This document shows positions 10,041-20,071 of a stretch of 39,475 nucleotides of DNA, one piece after another. The stretch is from an uncultured Gilliamella sp. (lineage in GTDB: Bacteria > Pseudomonadota > Gammaproteobacteria > Enterobacterales > Orbaceae). The DNA lies in the NCBI GenBank assembly GCA_945276085.1, contig CALYPO010000007.1:1-39475 (forward strand). The letters are read 5' to 3'. Within the stretch, counting starts at the first letter, position 1, and each line of letters opens with the position of its first letter. The position numbers and the translations under genes were made by a program. The notes beneath the pieces are model-generated. The model had not been told where the DNA came from and made no database searches. It saw only the letters and a program-made list of their open reading frames with translations.

Positions 10041-10222
10041 GGCACTCCAAGATGTCGTTAGGGTCGTAACCCTTGAACCCAAGGTTCAAGGTGAACAGCA
10101 TGTTCCAATTTTTAGGTTTCCTTATCAATAAGGCATACACACCAATTGAAAATCACACCGTTCTAAAGTAAAGAATATCGGCTCAGGGGACTAACCCATA
10201 TCGCGAACATCTCAGAGATGGG
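10041..10222 (-). ncRNA. ssrS: 6S RNA
   Basis: This roughly 182-nt RNA mimics an open promoter and sequesters sigma-70 RNA polymerase in stationary phase. Read on the minus strand, the 5' arm has CTCTGAGATGTTCGC, then GTCCCCTGAGCCGATATT. The 3' arm has TTCACCTTGAACC, then GGGTTCAAGGGTTAC and CATCTTGGAG. All match the E. coli 6S core from memory, and the two arms fold into the long closing stem. The 5' end is placed about 6 bp after a TATTAT -10 box (10229-10224). The 3' end is approximate. It lies between zapA and fau, as in E. coli. Confidence 0.95.
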
Positions 10223-10286
10223 TATAATATTACTAAAATTAACAAATGATACAAGATCGTTTTGATTAAATTTACAATTAAAACCA

Positions 10287-10571
10287 TTAATTGTTGCCAT
10301 TTAAAGCTGAATCAAGTAATTGTTGTAACATTTTTAATCTATCACTGAATTCATTACTTTTTTCTTTTTCTTTTGTTAGTTCGTAAGAAATATTCAGTGC
10401 TGCGGTCATAATGAGTTGTTCACTACTTATTTGTGATGACTTTTCACGTAAATTATTTAAGCGCGCATCTAAGTCTTTTGCGGCATTAGCGAGTGCGTCA
10501 ACTTCATCAACCGGACAATTAAATTTTAAAGTACGTCCAAAAATTTGAATAGTGACAGCTTTAGTTTCCAT
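10287..10571 (-). CDS. zapA: Cell division protein ZapA
   Basis: Cytoplasmic protein that crosslinks FtsZ protofilaments and stabilises the Z ring. It has 94 aa, shorter than E. coli ZapA (109) but typical of the family. The N-terminal head has VTIQIFGRTLKFNCP and LANAAKDLDARLNNLRE. The C-terminal half is a charged coiled coil (ALNISYELTKEKEK to LLDSALNG) that forms the tetramer. It starts 7 bp after the dxs stop, so it is likely the last protein gene of xseB-ispA-dxs-zapA. The 6S RNA follows. Confidence 0.92.
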   Translation of the reverse strand: METKAVTIQIFGRTLKFNCPVDEVDALANAAKDLDARLNNLREKSSQISSEQLIMTAALNISYELTKEKEKSNEFSDRLKMLQQLLDSALNGNN

Positions 10572-10578
10572 ATTTAAC

Positions 10579-12444
10579 CTATTGTTTTATAAAATTATTA
10601 ATTTTTTTGATAATATGTTCACAGTTTAAACCCAGTTCATTGCGAACCTCAGTTTGTGATCCTTGCGCAATAAACTTATCAGGTAACCCAATATTTAAAA
10701 TATCACATTTTATTTTTTTCGATAATAAAAATTCACAGACGCCACTACCAGCTCCGCCTTTGATACTGTTTTCTTCAACGGTGACCAGTATATTATGTGT
10801 TTGGCTAATGTGCAAAAGGACTTTTTCATCCAATGGCTTTACAAAGCGCATATCTATGACTGTAGCATTAATTTGGTTGGCTGCCTGTAAAACTTCAGGC
10901 AGTAATGTGCCAAAATTGAGTAAAGCTATGTTTTGCCCTTCACGGCACAATTTTGACTGACCTAACGGTATTGTTTGTAACGGTTTTAATAAAGCACCAA
11001 TACCTTCACCACGAGGATAACGCACAGCAGCAGGGCCATGATGTAAATAACCGGTATAGAGCATTTGCCGACATTCGTTTTCATCGCTTGGTGTCATAAT
11101 AACAAAATTGGGTATACAGCGTAAAAAGCTTAGATCAAATGCACCTTGATGTGTTTCACCATCAGCGCCAACAATCCCAGCTCGATCAATAGCAAATAGT
11201 ACGGGTAAATTTTGAATGGCAACATCATGAATAACTTGATCATAAGCGCGTTGTAAGAATGTTGAGTATATGGCAACTACAGGTTTAAAACCGCTAATTG
11301 CAAATCCTGTTGCCAGCGTGACAGCATGTTGTTCTGCAATGGCGACATCAAAAAACTGATCAGGGTATTGATCAGCAAATTTTGTCATGCCTGATCCTTC
11401 ACCCATAGCTGGCGTTATTGCAACTAGCTGTTTATCATGCTTTGCCATTTCACATAACCAATCACCAAAGACTTGTGAATAAGTTGGGGCAACGTTGTTG
11501 GTTTTAGGCAAAGTTCCGTCAACTGGGTTAAATTTAGGGACGCCATGCCATAATGTTGGATCTTGTTCAGCTGGCGCATATCCTTTGCCTTTTTTGGTAA
11601 TAATATGAAGTAGTTGTGGTCCTTTTAGTTGACGCACTTTTTGCAATGTGAGAACTAAATTTTCAACATCATGCCCATCAACGGGGCCTATATAATTAAA
11701 GCCAAGTTCTTCAAATAAAATAGCTGGCGTGACTAATCCTTTTAAATGTTCTTCCGTTTTTTTAAATAACTCTTTAAGTGGTGGAATATTGGCAAGTACT
11801 CGCTTACCACTTTCACGAAAAGAGGCATAAGCTTTACTTGATAAAATTTGGGTTAGATGTTGATTAAGCGCACCTGTATTTTCAGAAATTGACATGTCAT
11901 TATCATTAACAATCACTAACATATCTGGCTTAATATGCCCGGCATGGTTCATGGCTTCAAACGCCATGCCTGCAGTTAATGCTCCATCACCAATAACTGC
12001 GGCAACTTTTTGCCCTGATTGTTTTTTTTGCTCGCTAATAGCTATTCCAAGCGCAACACTAATCGATGTAGATGAGTGACCGGTTGTTAATACGTCATAT
12101 AGACTCTCCTCACGATGAGGAAATGGATGTAATCCATCTTTTTGTCGAATCGTGAGCATCTTATCACGGCGACCAGTTAAAATTTTATGTGGATAAGCTT
12201 GATGCCCAACATCCCATATAACCTTATCAAAGGGCGTATAATATACATAATGTAATGCAACAGTTAACTCAATAACACCTAATCCGGATGCAAGATGACC
12301 GCTCGATTTGCTAACGCTATCAAGTAAAAATTGTCTTAACTCGCGACAAATTTCGGGTAATTGAGACAAAGGATATCGTCTTAAATCTTCTGGCGAGTTG
12401 ATGGTTTTTAGTAACGGATAATTATCCAAATTCATTGTCATCAT
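10579..12444 (-). CDS. dxs: 1-deoxy-D-xylulose-5-phosphate synthase
   Basis: Thiamine-diphosphate enzyme that condenses pyruvate and glyceraldehyde-3-phosphate, the entry step of the MEP isoprenoid pathway. It has 621 aa (E. coli 620). Visible are [17 protein letters not shown], the ThDP/Mg motif [18 protein letters not shown] to [10 protein letters not shown], the catalytic region [14 protein letters not shown], and the C-terminal [16 protein letters not shown]. The first residues are [10 protein letters not shown], so starts at 12444, 12441 and 12435 are all possible; no clear ribosome site decides. It lies 11 bp after ispA, so its product pathway feeds the prenyltransferase encoded next to it. 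Confidence 0.96.
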   Translation of the reverse strand: MMTMNLDNYPLLKTINSPEDLRRYPLSQLPEICRELRQFLLDSVSKSSGHLASGLGVIELTVALHYVYYTPFDKVIWDVGHQAYPHKILTGRRDKMLTIRQKDGLHPFPHREESLYDVLTTGHSSTSISVALGIAISEQKKQSGQKVAAVIGDGALTAGMAFEAMNHAGHIKPDMLVIVNDNDMSISENTGALNQHLTQILSSKAYASFRESGKRVLANIPPLKELFKKTEEHLKGLVTPAILFEELGFNYIGPVDGHDVENLVLTLQKVRQLKGPQLLHIITKKGKGYAPAEQDPTLWHGVPKFNPVDGTLPKTNNVAPTYSQVFGDWLCEMAKHDKQLVAITPAMGEGSGMTKFADQYPDQFFDVAIAEQHAVTLATGFAISGFKPVVAIYSTFLQRAYDQVIHDVAIQNLPVLFAIDRAGIVGADGETHQGAFDLSFLRCIPNFVIMTPSDENECRQMLYTGYLHHGPAAVRYPRGEGIGALLKPLQTIPLGQSKLCREGQNIALLNFGTLLPEVLQAANQINATVIDMRFVKPLDEKVLLHISQTHNILVTVEENSIKGGAGSGVCEFLLSKKIKCDILNIGLPDKFIAQGSQTEVRNELGLNCEHIIKKINNFIKQ

Positions 12445-12455
12445 TGAGCTATTGT

Positions 12456-13328
12456 TTAACTTTTACGATTAATAATAAAATCAGCCAGTTTTTGTAATGG
12501 TTGGCTATCATAAGGTATTTGGTTAAGACTATCGATAGCTTGGTCATACAACGTTTGGGTCATTTTTATTGCTGATTGTAGTCCAATTAAAGCGGGATAC
12601 GTGCTCTTTTCTTGCGCGATATCTGAACCTTGAGGTTTGCCCATAATTGCTTGTTCACCGATTATATCTAAAATATCATCCTGAATTTGAAACGCTAACC
12701 CAATTGCTTGAGCATAACTGTCTAACATGGCATAGTAAGGTTTACTGTCTTCTCCACATGCCAACGCACCAAGTCGGACGGCTGCTTTGATTAGTGCACC
12801 AGTTTTATAATTGTGTATTTGTTGTAAATGCTCAAGTGTTACCGTTTGATGTTCAGCTTGTAAATCCAGTGACTGTCCAATGCACATGCCATTTAATCCG
12901 CTAGCTTTGGCTAGTTCAGCAATCATTGAAATTTTAGTTTGGTCATTAATGTGTTGGCTTTCAGAGAGTATAGTGAATGCTAACGTTTGTAAGGCATCGC
13001 CGGCTAATATTGCCTGCGCTTGCCCAAATTTTATGTGACAAGTTGGTTTGCCTCGACGTAAATCATCATTATCCATAGCGGGTAAATCGTCATGGATTAA
13101 CGAATAGGTATGTATTGCTTCAATGGCTGCCGCCGCATCATCAAGCTTAGCGAGTGAACAACTAAACATCTGTCCTGTTAAATAAACTAGAATAGGCCTA
13201 ATTCGCTTACCCCCTGCTAACAAGCTATAACGCATTGCTTGTTGTAATTCGGAACAAGGAAACTGCGAAATGTAGGCTGCTAAAAACGAATTAATCCGTT
13301 CTTGTAATACATTAAGATTATTCATCAT
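12456..13328 (-). CDS. ispA: Farnesyl diphosphate synthase
   Basis: Short-chain trans-prenyltransferase that makes geranyl and farnesyl diphosphate for ubiquinone, menaquinone and undecaprenyl carrier synthesis. From 13328 it is 290 aa (E. coli 299). The first Asp-rich motif is [17 protein letters not shown] and the second is [20 protein letters not shown] is the diphosphate-binding site. The ATG ATG pair at 13328/13325 overlaps the xseB stop (ATGATGAATAA), so translation is coupled. An in-frame ATG at 13361 lies inside xseB and is less likely. The gene belongs to the conserved xseB-ispA-dxs cluster. Confidence 0.95.
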   Translation of the reverse strand: MMNNLNVLQERINSFLAAYISQFPCSELQQAMRYSLLAGGKRIRPILVYLTGQMFSCSLAKLDDAAAAIEAIHTYSLIHDDLPAMDNDDLRRGKPTCHIKFGQAQAILAGDALQTLAFTILSESQHINDQTKISMIAELAKASGLNGMCIGQSLDLQAEHQTVTLEHLQQIHNYKTGALIKAAVRLGALACGEDSKPYYAMLDSYAQAIGLAFQIQDDILDIIGEQAIMGKPQGSDIAQEKSTYPALIGLQSAIKMTQTLYDQAIDSLNQIPYDSQPLQKLADFIINRKS

Positions 13329-13563
13329 GATTAATTGAGAATTCAGACAACTGCGCATCACTATTTTCAGCTAATAATATCTGAATACGTTGCTCTGCTT
13401 GTTGTAATTGTTTTTGCCCCGTTCGGGCTAATTTAACCCCTTTTTCAAACTCATTTAATGCTTCATCTAATGGTAAATCACCATTTTCCAGTTGTGAAAC
13501 AATCGCTTCAAGTTGCTTAAGTGTTTGTTCAAAACTTGGTTCTGTCACTGGTTTTTTTGCCAT
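13318..13563 (-). CDS. xseB: Exodeoxyribonuclease VII small subunit
   Basis: Small subunit of ExoVII, which degrades single-stranded DNA together with XseA; xseA is not in this window. It has 81 aa (E. coli 80) from the ATG at 13563, preceded by AGGAAG. An ATG at 13599 would add 12 unrelated residues. The sequence shows the XseB core [36 protein letters not shown] and QQAEQRIQ, two helices forming a hairpin. It is first in the xseB-ispA-dxs-zapA series; a 151-bp gap separates it from rmuC upstream. Confidence 0.95.
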   Translation of the reverse strand: MAKKPVTEPSFEQTLKQLEAIVSQLENGDLPLDEALNEFEKGVKLARTGQKQLQQAEQRIQILLAENSDAQLSEFSINHDE

Positions 13564-13714
13564 ATGCGCTTCCTTTTTTGCGTAAATGAGTGTACACATA
13601 ATTTCAATAAGGATAAATAAGGTTATTTTTATGCTGAAATATGTGTTTCCTCTGAAAATTTAATAACATAATAACTCATGGTATTCACAATTTAAGATTA
13701 TTTGACAATAACAG

Positions 13715-15064
13715 TTAATCTTCGTTTTCACTATCTACTTCATCTTTCGATATTAAAGCTAGATCAGGATTGATCGGTTTTTTAACTTCGATGCCCATTT
13801 CACGAAAACGTTCAATTTGTCCAATTATATTACCACGTCCTTTGGATAGTTTATTTAACGAATTTTGATAAGTTTGCTGAGCTTTATCAAGGCAATTTCC
13901 TAAGTTTTCCATATCTTCAATAAAACCACGAACTTTATCATATAATTTACTTGCTTTGTCGGCAATTAATTCAGCATTGCGGTTTTGGTATTCATAGCGC
14001 CATAAGTTATGAATCGTACGTAAAGCAACTAATAATGTGGTTGGACTGACTATCATAATATTATTTTTTAAAGCATCGTTAATCAACGCAGGATCATGAT
14101 CAATGGCCGATAAAAACGCTGGCTCAACAGGAATAAACATTAAAATATAATCTAACGAATTAATTCCATTAAGTTTATGGTAATCTTTTTGGCTTAGTTG
14201 TTTTAGGTGATTACGTACAGCGGCTAAATGTTCAGCCATTGATTTACTTTTAATCGTATCATCATCGCTATTGAAATAACGTTCATAAGCAACAAGTGTT
14301 ACTTTCGAGTCAATGACCACATCTCCACCTTGTGGTAAGTGAACGATAACATCTGGTTGCAATCGCAGATTGTTTTCATTGGTCAAATTAACTTGTGTAT
14401 CATATTCATAACCTTCTCTTAGCCCTGAATTATCAAGTATTTGACTTAAAATAAATTCGCCCCAATTACCTTGGGTTTTATTATTACCTTTCAAAGCGTT
14501 AGTTAGGTTGTTGGCCTCTTTTGTCATCTGCTCATTAAGTTGTTGCAAATTACGGATTTCATGCGTCAAGGTATGGCGTTCTTTTGCCTCTTGACCAAAG
14601 CTATCTTGTACCTGCTTTTTAAATCCTTCTAATTGCTCTTTTAGCGGAGAAAGTAAATAATCAAGGCTTTGCTTATTTTGTTGTTCTATTCTTTTACCAC
14701 TTTGCTCAAAAATTCGATTAGCTAAATTCTCAAACTGAGTTGTTAGCCGCTGCTCACTTTGCTCAAGAATTGATTGCTTTTCATAAGCTGAGCTTTTCGT
14801 TTCTTCCAAACGGGTTTTTAGCTCAGTAATAGTTGCATTTTGTGTCACATATTGTAGACGATATTGATTGAGTTCATTTTCTAATTGTTGTAACTTTTCA
14901 GTCAAAGATTGACTTTCATGATTTTTTTGCGACAGTTGCAATTCAAATAATTGATTTATATTATTTATAGTGAGTTTAGATTTAATCACTACAATTAATA
15001 ATATCAATGCTATCACAGTCATGATGATAGCAACCCATTGAGTTAAACCTAAAGTTCCGAGCAT
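13715..15064 (-). CDS. rmuC: DNA recombination protein RmuC
   Basis: Predicted nuclease-fold protein that limits inversions at short inverted repeats; its biochemistry is poorly defined. It has 449 aa (E. coli 475). An N-terminal membrane anchor (about residues 8-27, WVAIIMTVIALILLIVVI) is followed by a long coiled coil to about residue 190. The RmuC domain follows, with GNWGEFILSQILDNSGLREG, DVVIDSKVTLVAYERY and FIPVEPAFLSAI; the Asp, Lys and Glu fit a PD-(D/E)XK nuclease core. The tail is acidic. It starts 3 bp after the epmA stop, with AGGG inside epmA, so the two are co-transcribed. Confidence 0.94.
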   Translation of the reverse strand: MLGTLGLTQWVAIIMTVIALILLIVVIKSKLTINNINQLFELQLSQKNHESQSLTEKLQQLENELNQYRLQYVTQNATITELKTRLEETKSSAYEKQSILEQSEQRLTTQFENLANRIFEQSGKRIEQQNKQSLDYLLSPLKEQLEGFKKQVQDSFGQEAKERHTLTHEIRNLQQLNEQMTKEANNLTNALKGNNKTQGNWGEFILSQILDNSGLREGYEYDTQVNLTNENNLRLQPDVIVHLPQGGDVVIDSKVTLVAYERYFNSDDDTIKSKSMAEHLAAVRNHLKQLSQKDYHKLNGINSLDYILMFIPVEPAFLSAIDHDPALINDALKNNIMIVSPTTLLVALRTIHNLWRYEYQNRNAELIADKASKLYDKVRGFIEDMENLGNCLDKAQQTYQNSLNKLSKGRGNIIGQIERFREMGIEVKKPINPDLALISKDEVDSENED

Positions 15065-15067
15065 GGT

Positions 15068-16042
15068 TTAAGCCCTATCAAAAGTGAACGATATAACGTC
15101 ATCTAAGGTCGTTGAATTGAGGGCTAACATGATTAAACGATCTAAGCCTATAGCAACGCCTGCACAATCCGGTAAACCTGACTCCATGGCGGCAAGTAAT
15201 TCAATATCGATATTTTGTTGAGGTAGATTTTGTTTAGAGCGATCTAAATTATTTTGCTCAAAACGTTGTCTTTGCTCTTGTGAATTAGTTAACTCTTTAA
15301 AACCATTGGCAAGCTCAACCCCTTTATAATAAAACTCGAAACGGCCAGCTACACGATGATCTTCACTACTAATTGCAGCTAATGCGGCTTGGGATGCGGG
15401 AAAGTGATACACTGCAATCGGTTTTTCAAGTCCAATATGGGGTTCTACACCAAAAGTGAATAAGCATTGTAATAGCCCATCTTTGTCATAATCATCAACA
15501 TTAATACCAATATCAAGTTGGTTAATGGCTTTTACTAATGTCGCGTGATCGGCTTCTAGTGGATCAATATTTAAATGACGTTGAAACGCCTTTTGGTACG
15601 AGACTCGTTCAGCCGGCTCACAGTCTAAAATAGTTTGTAATAGGTCATCGACTTCGTTAATCATTTGCATCATATCATACTGTATACGATACCATTCGAG
15701 CATGGTAAACTCTGGATTATGAAAACGACCAACTTCTTCATGATTACGAAAGCATTTGCATATTTGAAAGATTGGACCACTACCAGCGGCAAGTAGACGT
15801 TTCATATGATATTCAGGGCTGGTGATTAAAGACATCTTTCGTCCAAGTTGTTCGTCAAATTCACCTGGTTTAAAAAATGTTGTAGAAAATGAACTTAAAT
15901 GTACATCTGTAACAGCATATTGGCTCAATGTCGGCGTTTCGACTTCTAATATACAGCGATCAGCAAAAAATTGTCGTACTTGTGAAATAATTTTCGCGCG
16001 CTTAAGTAAATTATTGATAGATGAGGAAGGTTGCCAAGTCAT
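15068..16042 (-). CDS. epmA: EF-P--(R)-beta-lysine ligase
   Basis: Class-II lysyl-tRNA-synthetase paralogue that attaches (R)-beta-lysine to a conserved lysine of elongation factor P, easing translation of polyproline stretches. It has 324 aa (E. coli 325) and lacks the anticodon-binding domain. Visible are motif 2 ([25 protein letters not shown]), [16 protein letters not shown] near the N-terminus, and motif 3 ([12 protein letters not shown]). The partners epmB and efp are not in this window. It is first in an epmA-rmuC pair, about 38 bp after the mdoH terminator. Confidence 0.95.
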   Translation of the reverse strand: MTWQPSSSINNLLKRAKIISQVRQFFADRCILEVETPTLSQYAVTDVHLSSFSTTFFKPGEFDEQLGRKMSLITSPEYHMKRLLAAGSGPIFQICKCFRNHEEVGRFHNPEFTMLEWYRIQYDMMQMINEVDDLLQTILDCEPAERVSYQKAFQRHLNIDPLEADHATLVKAINQLDIGINVDDYDKDGLLQCLFTFGVEPHIGLEKPIAVYHFPASQAALAAISSEDHRVAGRFEFYYKGVELANGFKELTNSQEQRQRFEQNNLDRSKQNLPQQNIDIELLAAMESGLPDCAGVAIGLDRLIMLALNSTTLDDVISFTFDRA

Positions 16043-16082
16043 AAAAAAATATCCATGGATTTTGATTAGTTACTAAAAAAAG

Positions 16083-16106
16083 AAAATAGGGCTAATGCCC
16101 TATTTT
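16083..16106 (-). terminator. Terminator of the mdoGH operon
   Basis: A perfect 10-bp stem, AAAATAGGGC (16083-16092) and GCCCTATTTT (16097-16106), with a 4-nt loop begins 3 bp after the mdoH stop. On the minus strand it runs into CTTTTTTT. Confidence 0.88.
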
Positions 16107-16109
16107 TTA

Positions 16110-18467
16110 TTACTGGCGTTCATTTTGCCACAAAGTGAATAAATTGTCGTATTTTTCTTGCTGTTGCCAAATATGACGATGAAGTGCAGAAAGAATAATT
16201 GGGTCTTCTAAAATTGCTAATTGTTGTTCTTTATTGATTTTTGCTAAATCAACCTGTTCAAATTGTTCAATCAGTTCACTACGTTTTTGCTGATTTTTTA
16301 CATTAGATAAATGGCGCGATGTGGATAATGCACAAGCTAATGCATTATACAAAGGATCAACTAATGCCATTATAAAACCATGTTCAACAATATTTGCTTC
16401 AGTTTTAACCAAATACTCACCTGTAAGTGTTACCGCTCTTGCTGGGTGTGTTTCTTCAGGGGTTAAAAACAAACCTGCTTTTTGCGCTTTGATACCAATA
16501 CTTGATAAGCCCGATACCCTAATGACCAGTGGTGAAATGGTTAACGGGATAAGTATGGCGATATACCATAATGTAAATTGCGGATTTAACCAGATAATAA
16601 TACATAACCAAACTATGCCTAATAATGAAAGAGGCCAACAAAAATAGAACGATTCCCCCCAAGTTAAGGTATCATCGTTTCTGGAAGGTGATTTCCATTG
16701 TACTTTACTCCCTAACCAGGCTTTTATTACAAATTTACTGTGAAAGATCATCCGTATCGGCGCTAAAATCATTGACCATATCATTTCAATAAATATAGAT
16801 AGGGTCAATTTAAAGATTCCACCTACCTCTTTAGCGCCTGTTTTAGCAATAATAATGCCGTAACTGAAAAATTTTGGCGCAAATAATAATACCATAGTGG
16901 TAGATAATAGTTGGATTGCTAAATTTTCATCCCATTTGGGCCAGGTAGGATAAAATTGATTTGGCTGGAAAAAATATTGCTGATCTGACAAATTAAAAAC
17001 TAATAGCAGTAATGTTGAGAAGATCAAAAATATTAACCATAACAAAGATGAGATATATGCCATACCACTGGTTAAAAACATAACACGGTGGGTTAGTGTA
17101 ATACCACTTTTAAAAATTAAGCGTAAATTGATTAAATTCCCCATACACCATCGATTATCTCGTTTAAGATCTTCAATCATATTTCCAGGTAACTCTTCAT
17201 AGCTACCATTCATGTTATATGCAATCCAAACACCATAACCGGCACGGCGCATTAAGGTTGCTTCAACAAGATCATGCGATAAAATATGTATTGGTCCTTT
17301 GCGTTTTTGTAGTGGCGATAAAATACAGTGCTCAATAAATGGCTTTAAGCGAATCATCGCGTTATGTCCCCAATATTGGGCTTCACTGAGTTGCCAAAAG
17401 TGGGTTCCAGAACAGAAAATATCACTATAAATTTGATTAGCAAATTGCTGAATTCGTCCGTAAAGGGTTTTCATTCTGACTGATTTAGGCGGAGATTGTA
17501 AAATACCTGCTTTAGGCGTCATCTCCATCATTGCAATCATATTCAGTATGCAATCACCTGTCATAATGCTATCAGCATCAAGAATTAGCATATATTCATA
17601 TAAATGTCCCCAACGTCGGCAAAAATCATCAATATTGCCACTTTTGCGCTTAACACGACGCTTACGATGGCGGTAAAAAACATTACAACCATTATTCTGT
17701 TTTTGGGCATTAAAATCAGCCCAAGCTTTTAGTTCATTGACATAAAGATCAGGATCATTGGTATCACTTAAAATATAGAAATCACAGCAAGCTGCGTTTC
17801 CGGTCTCCACCAATGATTGATAAGTTGCTTGTAACCCAGCAAACACACGTGCGACATCTTCATTACAAATTGGCATAACAAGGGCTGTACGATGTTTGGC
17901 ATCAATATGTGCTGCAGCATCTTTTGGGATTTCAATGGTATAACGATCTTTCCCCATAATAGCTAAAATAAGCCCCATAATACTGGTCCAAAATCCAATT
18001 GAGATCCAGGCAAATAAAATTGCAAACAGAGCGATAATAAACCATTGTATAATATAAGGAATGATACTATATATTGCCAATTCAGGATTGATTGCCCAGT
18101 TGGCCATAAAATTAATTTTTTGCCAGCTTTGATAGGGTAATAGTGTTGATAAATAACTGGTACCAAAATAGGTTTGTACTACAATAAGCGCAAGCATGAT
18201 TAATCGTCGTATAAGAGCTAAGATATTCAAGCCGGACTTCATTTTGGCGTGATAACGCTTATTCCATATTTGTGGTTGAATCGAGACCCGTTCAACTTCC
18301 GGGTAACTTGGTTGCTGCTTTCTTTCATCGATATAAGTTGAGGTATCACCAATTTGGTTTAGGCGATATTTTAAAAACTCACTATCATCTGAAGGAATAT
18401 CATTGTTTTTTAAATTCTGGTGCCAGTTAGCTGCACCAGAAAGAGTTGAAAAGTAATTGTTTTTCAT
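16110..18467 (-). CDS. mdoH: Glucans biosynthesis glucosyltransferase MdoH (OpgH)
   Basis: Inner-membrane GT2 enzyme that polymerises beta-1,2-linked glucose from UDP-glucose for osmoregulated periplasmic glucans. It has 785 aa, about 60 shorter than E. coli MdoH. Two membrane segments flank about residues 85-170. The cytoplasmic catalytic domain has ALVMPICNEDV, the UDP-binding DADSIM and the acceptor motif RDNRWCMGN (a QxxRW variant). A C-terminal block of about six membrane helices follows. It starts 23 bp after mdoG, and a terminator sits 3 bp past the stop. In enterics the N-terminus of OpgH also moonlights as an FtsZ inhibitor; that is not testable here. Confidence 0.95.
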   Translation of the reverse strand: MKNNYFSTLSGAANWHQNLKNNDIPSDDSEFLKYRLNQIGDTSTYIDERKQQPSYPEVERVSIQPQIWNKRYHAKMKSGLNILALIRRLIMLALIVVQTYFGTSYLSTLLPYQSWQKINFMANWAINPELAIYSIIPYIIQWFIIALFAILFAWISIGFWTSIMGLILAIMGKDRYTIEIPKDAAAHIDAKHRTALVMPICNEDVARVFAGLQATYQSLVETGNAACCDFYILSDTNDPDLYVNELKAWADFNAQKQNNGCNVFYRHRKRRVKRKSGNIDDFCRRWGHLYEYMLILDADSIMTGDCILNMIAMMEMTPKAGILQSPPKSVRMKTLYGRIQQFANQIYSDIFCSGTHFWQLSEAQYWGHNAMIRLKPFIEHCILSPLQKRKGPIHILSHDLVEATLMRRAGYGVWIAYNMNGSYEELPGNMIEDLKRDNRWCMGNLINLRLIFKSGITLTHRVMFLTSGMAYISSLLWLIFLIFSTLLLLVFNLSDQQYFFQPNQFYPTWPKWDENLAIQLLSTTMVLLFAPKFFSYGIIIAKTGAKEVGGIFKLTLSIFIEMIWSMILAPIRMIFHSKFVIKAWLGSKVQWKSPSRNDDTLTWGESFYFCWPLSLLGIVWLCIIIWLNPQFTLWYIAILIPLTISPLVIRVSGLSSIGIKAQKAGLFLTPEETHPARAVTLTGEYLVKTEANIVEHGFIMALVDPLYNALACALSTSRHLSNVKNQQKRSELIEQFEQVDLAKINKEQQLAILEDPIILSALHRHIWQQQEKYDNLFTLWQNERQ

Positions 18468-18490
18468 ATTATTGGCTTATTATTATAATT

Positions 18491-20053
18491 TTATTGTCCA
18501 GGATATTGACCGCTCCATGTTTCAGATAAAACTTCATTCGTTTTTTCTGATGCTAATTGGATGCGGATATCCGTTGGTTTTTTATTATCTTCAACATTAA
18601 ATCGAACCAGCACTCGCCAACCTTTAATAACCGGATTGTACTGGACATCACTACTGACAATAGAACCATTATTGATGCTTGATATGACTTTCACCGGAAT
18701 TTGTTCTGATAGTTGAGGTCCTGCAAAATCAATAACATATGCATTAGACCCATCAAGCTTACGAATTAAGTTAGCCTGTTTAATATCACCGAGTGATAAT
18801 CGAGTACTAATCGCTCTTGCTATATTATCTGGATAACGTTGTTGTTCATCCAATGTATAATGTAGGCGATATTTAAAACTAAGAGTGTCACCGGCTTTGT
18901 ATTGTTTTTCTGGCACCCAATAAGAGACAATATTATCATTGGTTTCGTCTGCGGTCGGGATTTCAACTAATTCAACTCGTCCTTTGTGCCAGTCGTCCAA
19001 AATTTCTGTCCAAACACTCGGACGTTGTTCATAGTGATCATCAAGATCTTGATAATCATCAAAACCTTTATCTCGCTGAATTAACCCAAATCCTTTAGGA
19101 TTATCTAAACTATATGATGAGAAAGATAAACGTTTTGGATTATTGAGTGGTCGCCAAATCCATTCGTTATTATTTGATAAAATTGATAACCCATTTGAAT
19201 CATGCATTGCAGGACGATAATTAAGTAATGGGGAAGGTTGATTTGGTCCATATAAATACATGCTGGTTAATGGTGCGACACCGAGTTTTTTCACGCCATC
19301 TCGGAAGAATACTTTAGCTTCAACGGTAATTGTTGTATCGACACTCGGTACCAAAGTAAGTTTATATGCACCAGCTACACGTGGAGAGTCAAGAAGTGCA
19401 TAAATCACTAAATGTTTTTGATTAGGCAGCGGCCTTTCAATCCAAAACTCTTTGAATCGAGGAAACTCTTCACCAGACATTTCACCCGTATCGATGGCTA
19501 ACCCTCTTGCTGAAAGTCCATAACGTTGATCTTTACCTACCGCTCTAAAATAACTACCACCCAGTGCAGTGAAAATTTCGTCATCTGTTTTAGTCGGATT
19601 ATTAATTGGATAATGGACTTTAAATCCAGCAAAACCAAGATGTTTTGTGTCTAACTTATCGAGATTAATTTTGCTTAAATCGAAGTAACTTGGATCGAAT
19701 TTAATCTCGTTAACTTGGTTATTAACAATTTCATTGATTTTTACAGGCGTATCAAAATACATACCTTCATGATAAAACTCAAGTTTAAAACGGCTTTTTC
19801 GATCACTCCAATAAGCTTTTTGGTGATTAAATTGAATTTTCTGATAATCAGCGAATTGTAACGATGATAGTTCGTTTGGAATATTTTTAGTTGGTTGTAC
19901 ATAAGCTTGTTTTGATAAATTTTCAGCTTGCGTCACCACATCATTAAACGAAAAAGCCCATGAAGAAAAACTGATACAAGAAGCCGACACTACGCAAAGC
20001 ATCTTGCCAGTGAATGTTTTACTAAACTGACTAATTGGTAATAAATTGTGCAT
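18491..20053 (-). CDS. mdoG: Periplasmic glucans biosynthesis protein MdoG (OpgG)
   Basis: Periplasmic protein that acts on the nascent glucan chain in osmoregulated periplasmic glucan synthesis. It has 520 aa (E. coli 511). The signal peptide ends at SSWA-FSFNDV, exactly where E. coli MdoG has SSWA-FSIDDV. Conserved stretches include KLEFYHEGMYFDTPVKINE, GLSARGLAIDTGEMSGEEFPRFKEFW, LGVAPLTSMYLYGPNQPSP and EIPTADETNDNIVSYW. The signal n-region is long (17 residues before an internal Met at 20002), so the true start could be downstream. It lies 18 bp after a lipoprotein gene and 23 bp before mdoH. Confidence 0.95.
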   Translation of the reverse strand: MHNLLPISQFSKTFTGKMLCVVSASCISFSSWAFSFNDVVTQAENLSKQAYVQPTKNIPNELSSLQFADYQKIQFNHQKAYWSDRKSRFKLEFYHEGMYFDTPVKINEIVNNQVNEIKFDPSYFDLSKINLDKLDTKHLGFAGFKVHYPINNPTKTDDEIFTALGGSYFRAVGKDQRYGLSARGLAIDTGEMSGEEFPRFKEFWIERPLPNQKHLVIYALLDSPRVAGAYKLTLVPSVDTTITVEAKVFFRDGVKKLGVAPLTSMYLYGPNQPSPLLNYRPAMHDSNGLSILSNNNEWIWRPLNNPKRLSFSSYSLDNPKGFGLIQRDKGFDDYQDLDDHYEQRPSVWTEILDDWHKGRVELVEIPTADETNDNIVSYWVPEKQYKAGDTLSFKYRLHYTLDEQQRYPDNIARAISTRLSLGDIKQANLIRKLDGSNAYVIDFAGPQLSEQIPVKVISSINNGSIVSSDVQYNPVIKGWRVLVRFNVEDNKKPTDIRIQLASEKTNEVLSETWSGQYPGQ

Positions 20054-20071
20054 AAAAAACTCGCGTTAGGA

